Below are positions 57,713 to 64,000 of a DNA stretch of 64,000 bases, piece by piece (within the stretch, counting starts at the first letter, position 1; each line of letters opens with the position of its first letter). This DNA is from Cryptomeria japonica (lineage: Eukaryota > Streptophyta > Pinopsida > Cupressales > Cupressaceae): positions 259,147,533 to 259,211,532 of the forward strand of contig NC_081410.1 of assembly GCF_030272615.1 (NCBI RefSeq), given 5' to 3'. Below the pieces are notes generated by a model. The model did no database searches and was not told the DNA's origin. It saw only the letters and a list, made by a program, of their open reading frames with translations. A program made the translations under genes and the position numbers.

Positions 57713-58623
57713 ATGGGAGGAGTAGGAATCGGCAATGGGAGAATTCAAAATTCAAATTCTCTGAAAGGTGGGAACTCTAGTTCCAATGGTGGGAGTGGCC
57801 AGAATGAAGGAGCTGGTCCTATGGGAGAGAAGGACAAGCCTCCAGATATTCTAAAGGCTGTTGACATTCTGCAGACTGGTGGGGTGGCCAGATCAAAGGA
57901 GTTGGTCCTATGGGAGAGAAGGACAATTCTCTGGATATTCCGAAGGCTATTGACATTTCACAGACTGGTGGTACTCTGCCAGAGAAGAAAGTGGGTTCTG
58001 GGTTTTTGGGGGAGGGGTCTAGCAGAGGGTCCAGCCCACGTGAAGAGACCTTAGAGAACGGAAAAGAATCTAGAAAATGGTCATCCCTTTTTGGAACAAA
58101 ACCATCTGGTAAATCCTCTTTACCTCCAGTCAAGAATATTTATGATCCAACCGGTGGAAAGTTCACTATCTCTATCCCTAATCTAGTTCTAGATCATAAT
58201 ATAAACAACATGTCAAACTCCCTGGTAGGCAAATTTATGGGTTCGCGCCCAAACATCAAAGTTGTAAGGGCTTATGTCAAATGTAAATAGGCTCTGAAGG
58301 GTAACATTGAAATCTCAGCATTTCCTAAAGGCCTCATTTCTTTTACTTTCTCGTGTGAAGAAGATAAATTAAGGATACTTTGTGGTAGTCCTTGGATGGT
58401 AGGAAGGACAACCTTGGTTCTTTAGAAACGACATCCGAATCTGAACATGAATAACTCTCTTTTGACACAAGTTCTAGTTTGGGTAAAGTTACCAGGTCTG
58501 CCTCTTGAATATTGGGCAGAAAGCATCTTCTCAAGAATAGCAAACTCCTTTGGTGAGATCCTCTCTATAGACCCAGTCACAGCAACAAAAAGGAGACTCA
58601 CTCACACTAGGTTTTGTTTAGGG
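57713..58623 (+). pseudogene. LINE ORF1 remnant (DUF4283 type), cut by copia G
   Basis: ATG 57713 starts a Gly/Ser-rich N-terminus. After an 89-bp duplication the reading phase moves and continues to the G insertion at 58624. The latter part is a DUF4283-type domain of plant L1 ORF1 proteins: SLVGKFMGSRPNIKVVRAYVK, ALKGNIEISAFPKGLISFTFSCEEDKLRILCGSPWMVGRTTLVL, VWVKLPGLPLEYWAESIFSRIANSFGEILSIDPVT. In-frame TAG codons at 58288 and 58423 sit where the family has Trp and (probably) Gln. ORF1 binds LINE RNA. ORF2 (endonuclease and RT) is not in the window. Confidence 0.75.
57797..57974 (+). repeat. 89-bp tandem duplication inside LINE ORF1
   Basis: Units begin at ggccag 57797 and 57886 and share ggtcctatgggagagaagga. 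They differ at about one base in five, so the duplication is old. 89 is not a multiple of 3, which explains the change of phase. Confidence 0.8.
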
Positions 58624-59621
58624 TGTTGGCATTTTTGATGATTATGTTGTGATTGTCATTGATGGATACACACTTGCATTGAGATCACTTTTATATGTAT
58701 GAGTTATGCTCAATTGGAAATTGTTCCAATCGGTATGAAGCATTATAGTCCTTAGACTATTGGTGTTTTGTAGAAAGTGTTTACCGATCTGAAGTGGTAT
58801 GCTGACCCCAAGTGATTCAAGGATCTCAAGCGGTACAAAGGATCAAAGTGGAAGAACACATATTTTCCAGTCTTCATTTTGTCAAACCGGCAACTGGTAT
58901 TTTGCTTAAATTGGTATTTTGTATGAACCAGTAATACTCTGTGATGAGTTACCAACCGACATTTTGTGATGAGTTACCATCCACCGATTGTTTGACGGTG
59001 CCGACACTTCAACAGTTCTTTTTGTGTCATGTTACCAAATATGTCTAGATGCATTGAACCTAGGAAATTGTATTGTAATCCTATTGGACCGACATGAAAT
59101 CAGATTCCTTTATAAGGACATCATGTCTAGGGTTTTGGGTTGTTGCTAGGGTTTAAGGTGGTTGATGAGTTAGAGAGAGTGTGAATGTGTTGAAGACTAA
59201 AGTAATGCTAGAATGTATGAGGAATGAGCTATCAAAGATCTAACCAAGCAATCTGTGCTATTCGCTAGATCACTCACTTGTTGATTACTTACATCTTCGA
59301 CAAGTCTGAAGCCCTTAACTGGGTAGGCCCAAAAGCCTTTTGTAAATCCTCTAACAAGGTGGTTCACACCTGTGAATCTAAAATACTTGTGAGTTCCATC
59401 TCACCATGGTTTTTCCCATTTGGGTTTCCACGTCAAAATCTTGTGTTATGGTGTTTGTGCTTCTATGGGTGAATGCATTATTTGCTATTTGGTTTTCATG
59501 TGTGCTAATCGGTCTGTCTGCCAAACTATTTTATCGGTTTACTATTAGTCTAGCAAAGTGTTTAAGTACATTGATTATTGGCATGCTAATTCACCCCCCC
59601 CCCCCCTCTTAGTATTCATCA
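58624..59621 (+). repeat. Copia LTR of element G
   Basis: 998 bases, starts tgttggcatttttg, ends agtattcatca. Landmarks are accatggtttttcccatttgg with gtttccacgtcaaaatctt, and a 13-base polyC run at 59594-59606 in the attcacccc-ctctt end. It is inserted in the LINE ORF1. The downstream LTR is beyond the window. Confidence 0.85.
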
Positions 59622-59623
59622 AT

Positions 59624-59636
59624 TGGTATCAGAGCC
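59624..59636 (+). promoter_or_regulatory. Copia G primer-binding site
   Basis: TGGTATCAGAGCC matches the plant copia initiator tRNA-Met site. Confidence 0.9.
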
Positions 59637-59671
59637 TACCTTTCTATAAGTTTAACCACTTGGAAAGAGAT

Positions 59672-60829
59672 ATGGGGGAATACACATTGAGGGAACTTAC
59701 TCATTGGCTCACTCAGTCAAAGCAAGCCTATGATGATCTTATGGTCAAACATAAGGCCTCTCAAGCAAAAAGGAGAGAACATACTGAAAAGCTGATGGAG
59801 CTATCTAAAAATAGTTCCTCTCATGAAGTGGACATGGAAGCCCTAATCCAAGAAATAGAAAAGCTGAATGAATCCAATTCCAATCTGAGAAAGGAGTTGA
59901 AAGGACTGACTATCCACATGTGCCAAGAGCTTGAGAACTGGAGGAAAGCTGAAGATCTGGTAAAAGACAAAGATCATGAAATCTCCAAGCTAAAGCAAGA
60001 GATCGGTTCCCTAACTGCTCAACTCCATGCGAGAAAAGTAGAAAAGGAAGACATGCAAGGAGAACTAAACATGACCATCTCTGAGAATGCAAATCTGATG
60101 GAAACAAATGCTGCTATTTCCAAAGAACTCTCCGAGTCAAAGGAAATAGTTGCTAAGTTCAACAAGAGTTCTGTTAAGCTAGAGAAAAAGCTTGAATCTG
60201 CCAAACCTGTCAAGAATACTGATGGACTTGGTTATTCTGATCATGAGGAAGGTGAGACCTCTGGTACAAATGCTGGAGCATTGAAGAAACAACTGGCATC
60301 AAAGGATAAAGGTAAGCAAAAGTTTAAACTTGTTTGCTTTAACTATCTTAAAGAACGACATACTGCCAATGTGTGTAGGAGTAAGGCTTACAATAATTTT
60401 CCTTATTTTCTAAATGATAAGCCTAGATCCTATAGATTCAATGGTAACTGTTATGCATGCAACAAGTTTGGGCATAGAGCACCTAAATGTAGGTCTGTTA
60501 TGAACAACGCTGGAAGATATCCTCAGAGGACTCAAGGAGTTGGTCTGGAACCTTTTGTGAACTAGAATCACAACCGGTTTAATACCTTTAATCATCAATC
60601 AGGAAGCGGTGACTATCAAGCGGCAACTAGATGGAGAGAAAACTGTTTGATCTATCATGGTCATGGTCACAATGCTGCAACATGCAGGAGGAAGAATGGT
60701 AACATGAATAATGGACCTTGGAGAGCACCTGGAATGGTCTGCTATCATTGGAACAAACCGGGTCACATTGCGAGATTGTGCAGAAGTAGAAGGAGTATAT
60801 CAGATGTTATACCGGTCACTCTGAAATGA
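59672..60829 (+). pseudogene. Element G gag-like coiled-coil/zinc-knuckle protein, one stop
   Basis: ATG 59672 lies 36 bases after the primer site. 297 codons lead to TAG 60563, and the same frame stays open to TGA 60827. Residues about 53-178 are a strong coiled coil (heptads of Leu/Ile with Glu/Lys). Then come a degenerate knuckle (222-235, C-F-N-Y..H..C), an intact C-X2-C-X4-H-X4-C knuckle (260-273), and after the stop two more degenerate knuckles (CLIYHGHGHNAATC, CYHWNKPGHIARLC). The usual UBN2 capsid domain, present in F, is absent. RNA binding is likely. How it would form particles is unclear. Confidence 0.7.
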
Positions 60830-61393
60830 AAGATTGATATTGACACTATTCAAGTAGATATTAACAAAACCTGGAAGAAGAAACCAGTGGTGTTGCAAGA
60901 AGAACCGGTTTCTGCACCTAGTGTGGAAATAACAGAACCGACAAATTAAGCATCAGAAAAGCTTAGGGGGAGAAAATGGTGAAACACTACAAACCCCCGG
61001 TTTACACCGGTAAAAGACCTTAACTGGTATGCCATACCTGTCATTTGGTGGAAGACCGGAAATGATAAAAGGCAAATTAGGGTTTACGCCCTAATGATGG
61101 AGCATTAATTACGGTTGGTGAGGAATATGCTTAAAATGAATTTTCAAATCATTTCTCACTATCATTTTTTGAGTGAAAAAGGTTTTCAAGTTCAGAGCGA
61201 TGAAAAAGTGATTTGTGCTATGATTCAGAGAAATTTAGAAACCTTGAAGGAGATTCAGAAGCAAATTACAAATGGTCAAGAGAAGAACGCAAAGCAGTGA
61301 TTCTACAACTGACGAAGTGTGAGGCAAAGTAGAATCTAAAAGCCCTAAATTATTGATTTTTGAAAGGTATTTCATGAGTTTTATGTTTTTATC
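60830..61393 (+). other. Gap between the G gag and the unknown ORF; PPT-like run
   Basis: No gene. It holds a purine run aggggg-agaaaa at 60965-60976, like the sequence that in SIRE-type elements lies near the end of the coding region, and several accggt/aaccgg words typical of the G LTR family. No pol sequence is present between gag and the next ORF. Confidence 0.45.
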
Positions 61394-62743
61394 ATGGCTT
61401 CCGCATCTCATACTAGCTCTAGTGCATCTTTCAATTCAGTAAGCTTCATTCAACGCAAGTCCAACTACAATGCTCTATCACAAGTTCCTACTAGAGTAAT
61501 AGTGGAAGAAGGAATATCTGATTATATAGATTATGAAATTGAAGACCTAGGGTCTCTAGCAATCCACTTGTAGCTAGGTCTATTCTGTGGGAAAGATAAA
61601 AAGATCAAACTGGAGTATAGCATTTTGGAGAAGAAGAAACTTCACAATGCAGTTTACTTCCTAGAGGATTTCACAGATGACCACATTAGAATCATTCTGA
61701 GCAGAGTCCATGGTGACAAGATGTACCTAGAGAGAATGTATGATATCACACCAAAAGCTGTTCATGTCGTCACCAGTTTCTGCAATGTCGATGAAGTGCC
61801 AGCCCTTAGGAAGATCATCAAGACTGAAATGACCAAGCTCACCGGTTCAGTGAGCGACTCATGAGGAATGACTATTAATTCCATCAAGGATGACCTCGTG
61901 AAATATGCGTGCATGGTGATTGGATACTGGACATTCCATTCTAGCAGAATTAACTTTGTATCTACTGCAGGGGTAAATGCCGCTTACCGAATGATCAAGG
62001 AAGATGCATCATTTGACCTCTGCATAGATATGCAAAGGCAACTCCTGTTGAATCTTAATTCAATAAAATAGGATAATGCATTAAAATTCAAGTTTGGACA
62101 ACTACTAGTAGGACTATTTTTCTACTTCCAAGGTTACTTCCCCGGAGTGGGAGATATTCAATGGTCTACGGACCAACCGGTTACCAAGCAGATCAAAGAA
62201 AGCCTACAAGCAGTTGGAACTGGCTACTCTGAAGTTCTGAACAAGTACTTTGATGAGTTCAAAAGCAAGATGAGTCTGAGGATGAGGATATCTAGTGACA
62301 TTGTCAAGAAATATGAAGAGGATATATGCTTTATCATCAATGTGAATGAATGCATAATGGAGGTCATTGAGCCCAGACAGGAAGAAGTAGAGCCTATGGG
62401 CTATGAGGTGATGTATGATATGTTGGACGGGTATGCTTCTACCCTAATTGCCTCACCTCTTGATCCTAAGGCAAAGAGAATCGACACCTATCTGGAAAGG
62501 GTTGCACTAGTTGTAGAACCTCCTAAAAAGAAAGGAAAGGCAGTGCCTTTGGCATCGACACTGGTTACTACAGCTAGTCCCAAAGTGACCAAGCAATCAC
62601 CTGCAAAGAAGAAACTAAAAGTGGCACCTACCAAAGTCTTCAAGAGGAAGAGGAAGACAAGGAACAACTCACTGGACTCAGAAGAAACTGTGTCTGAAGA
62701 AAAACCCAAGAAGACAAGACAAGCAAAGAAAAAGACAGAATGA
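61394..62743 (+). pseudogene. Long unidentified ORF of element G, three in-frame stops
   Basis: One frame runs from ATG 61394 to TGA 62741 (449 codons), interrupted only by TAG 61571, TGA 61861 and TAG 62069, with no frameshift. That suggests a once intact protein. The N-terminus is Ser-rich. The middle is globular-looking with HNAVYFLEDFTDDHIRIILSRVHGDKMYLERMYDITPKAVHVV, then VKYACMVIGYWTFHSSRIN, and a short hydrophobic run near 62105-62140 (QLLVGLFFYFQGYF). Residues about 360-449 are very basic (KKKGK, KVFKRKRKTRN, KKTRQAKKK), like a nuclear-localising or nucleic-acid-binding tail. It sits where pol would be expected. I do not recognise the family. An env-like or captured ORF of SIRE-type elements is possible but unproven. 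Confidence 0.5.
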
Positions 62744-62792
62744 ACCGGCATCATCGGCATCGGTAAATATTGACATTTCTTCCTACAAACCT

Positions 62793-63935
62793 TTGACACA
62801 TTGTCAAAGAACCATAAAAAATATTAGGAGAAAAGTGCTGAATGATTTGATTGATTGTTTTGATGATTTCAATGATGATGAAAAGGAAGTAGTTGAACAA
62901 GAAATCATTAAGTATTTATGTGTTAATGACCGATCGCCTTCAGAAATTAGATCTGAGACACCGGATTCTTTGTATAATTCTTTAGACAATAAATGGTGCA
63001 TTTCCATAGAAAAGAAACAAGAAATGAGAGAGAAAATTTTTTCTCAACATTTTCTTGATGTATTAAATTCAGAACTTTTCGAAGTTATGAATAAATACAA
63101 AGGCCTCTTCTTCATGAGAAGAAGAAGACTCCTATTACTGGAAGGAAAGAGTCAAGAAGTGATCAAGAATACACACACTCTTGCTCTAGAAGCTCTTAAG
63201 ATGCATCAAGTGGCTGAAGACAACAAAAAGGCTGAGCAAGAATTGACAATAACTAAACTGGATGAAGTGTTTGATACTGAAGGAAACCTGGTTGTTGAAC
63301 CTACAGACACTATTGATGTCGATGCTCTGGATGTAGAAGATGTTACACAGGACACACCATCTAAAGCAATAGGACAAGAGAAGCAAGTTGAATAGGTTGA
63401 AAAGAAAGCAGAGGACAAACAGGAAGAGGTAGCAAAGAAATAGGCAGAGAAGAAGAAAAAGGAAGAAGATGAGGAGAAATGGAAATAGGAGGAAAAGAGA
63501 AAAGAGGATGAGAAGAAAAGAAGAGAAGAGGATGAAGAGAAAAAGAAATGAGAAGATGCAAAGAAGAAGAAAGAAGAAAAGGATAATGAAGAGAAGAAGA
63601 AAAAGGAAGAAGATGAGGAGAAATAGAAATAGGAAGAAAAGAGAAAAGAGGATGAGAAGAAAAGAAAGGAAGAGGAGAAGAGAAAGGAAGAGGAGAAGAG
63701 AAAGGAAGCAGAAAAGAAGAAGGAAGAGGAAGAAAAGGAAGAGGAGAAGAGGAAGGAAGCAGAGAAGAAGAAGGCAGAGGAGGATAAGGAAGAGGAAAAG
63801 AGAAAAGAAGCAGAGAAGAAGAAGGCAAAGAAGGACAAGGAAGTAGAAGCAGCAAAGAGCACGCAGATGGAGACTCCAAAGGCAACCGGTAGTCAAGCCA
63901 AACTGGCTGACCTCACCAGTCCTATTCACCTCTAG
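62793..63935 (+). pseudogene. Lys/Glu-rich coiled-coil ORF, possible C-terminus of the same protein
   Basis: Frame 3 is open from 62793 to TAG 63393 (200 codons: acidic, then MRRRRLLLLEGKSQEVIKNTHTLALEALKMHQVAEDNKKAEQELT). It then continues in the same frame through several stops to TAG 63933. The second part is almost pure Glu/Lys/Arg/Asp with Ala at intervals, such as KRKEAEKKKAEEDKEEEKRKEAEKKK, a long charged single helix or coiled coil. It ends KATGSQAKLADLTSPIHL. The first part begins about 50 bases after the preceding ORF in another phase. Whether they are one protein is open. Confidence 0.45.
63400..63860 (+). repeat. Purine-only (GA/AAG) degenerate tandem tract
   Basis: About 460 bases with almost no pyrimidines, built from gaggagaagagaaaggaag-like units of roughly 24-48 bases. 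Open frames here in other phases (Arg/Lys-rich on the plus strand, Phe/Ser/Leu-rich on the minus strand) are by-products of this composition. Confidence 0.85.
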
Positions 63936-64000
63936 CCTGCAAACAAAATGGAGCTGCTATAGAGCATTAAGGTTTCTCAAGAATGCCTTGAAGTGTTAAG

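Noticed and set aside
63469-63846. Arg/Lys-rich plus-strand ORF
   Set aside because: It is in the wrong phase for the Lys/Glu-rich ORF and is explained by the same purine tract.
63186-63929. Minus-strand ORFs of Phe/Ser/Leu/Pro composition over the purine tract
   Set aside because: They are the antisense of a GA-rich repeat. Hydrophobic low complexity here does not indicate a membrane protein.

Overview
This window is repeat-dense plant nuclear DNA. The retrotransposon families (Ty3/gypsy of the Tat/OTA kind, SIRE-like Ty1/copia, a plant LINE with a DUF4283-type ORF1), a decayed pentatricopeptide-repeat gene and the very long LTRs all point to a large plant genome. A gymnosperm is my guess, but it is not proven by anything here. 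I see no intact host gene, rRNA gene, tRNA gene or CRISPR array. Almost every reading frame is a transposable-element ORF or its remnant, and many carry in-frame stops.

Layout, left to right. (A) 1-11261: an LTR element whose left LTR runs off the window. It has LTRs of at least 3.1 kb, a short internal region with a gag domain and an acidic unknown ORF, and no protease, RT or integrase, so it is a non-autonomous gag-only (TR-GAG-like) element. 11262-15110 holds no gene but carries one arm of a diverged inverted repeat. 15111-17367 is a minus-strand SIRE-like solo LTR with a second, plus-strand solo LTR (15170-15914) nested inside it. 17373-18520 is the other arm of the inverted repeat.

(E) 19972-46851 is an old minus-strand Tat-like Ty3/gypsy element (gag, protease, an RNase H lying ahead of RT, RT, RNase H, integrase). 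It has been split by two later elements with clean 5-bp target duplications: C (21923-29286, duplication acatg; gag-protease only) and D (30262-40448, duplication gatat; about 10 kb, with no gag or pol that I can recognise), which landed inside the integrase core. A SIRE-like copia element F (LTR 46852-48409, then a broken gag) interrupts the 5' LTR of E.

50190-55980 holds a 257-bp tandem duplication, an antisense PPR pseudogene and duplicated acidic ORF remnants. 55984-57146 is a third LTR of the D family (H), followed by its leader, then a LINE ORF1 remnant. That remnant is cut at 58624 by copia-type element G (LTR 58624-59621), which carries a coiled-coil/zinc-knuckle gag and then an unidentified long ORF and a Lys/Glu-rich ORF where pol would be expected.

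How the parts relate: C, D, A and G lack their own polymerase and integrase (as far as visible) and would depend on enzymes supplied in trans by autonomous relatives. Non-coding modules recur between elements and may be cis-acting signals: a 21-bp GCGC array just after the primer-binding site in the D/H family, and a GTGCAC hairpin module in element C.
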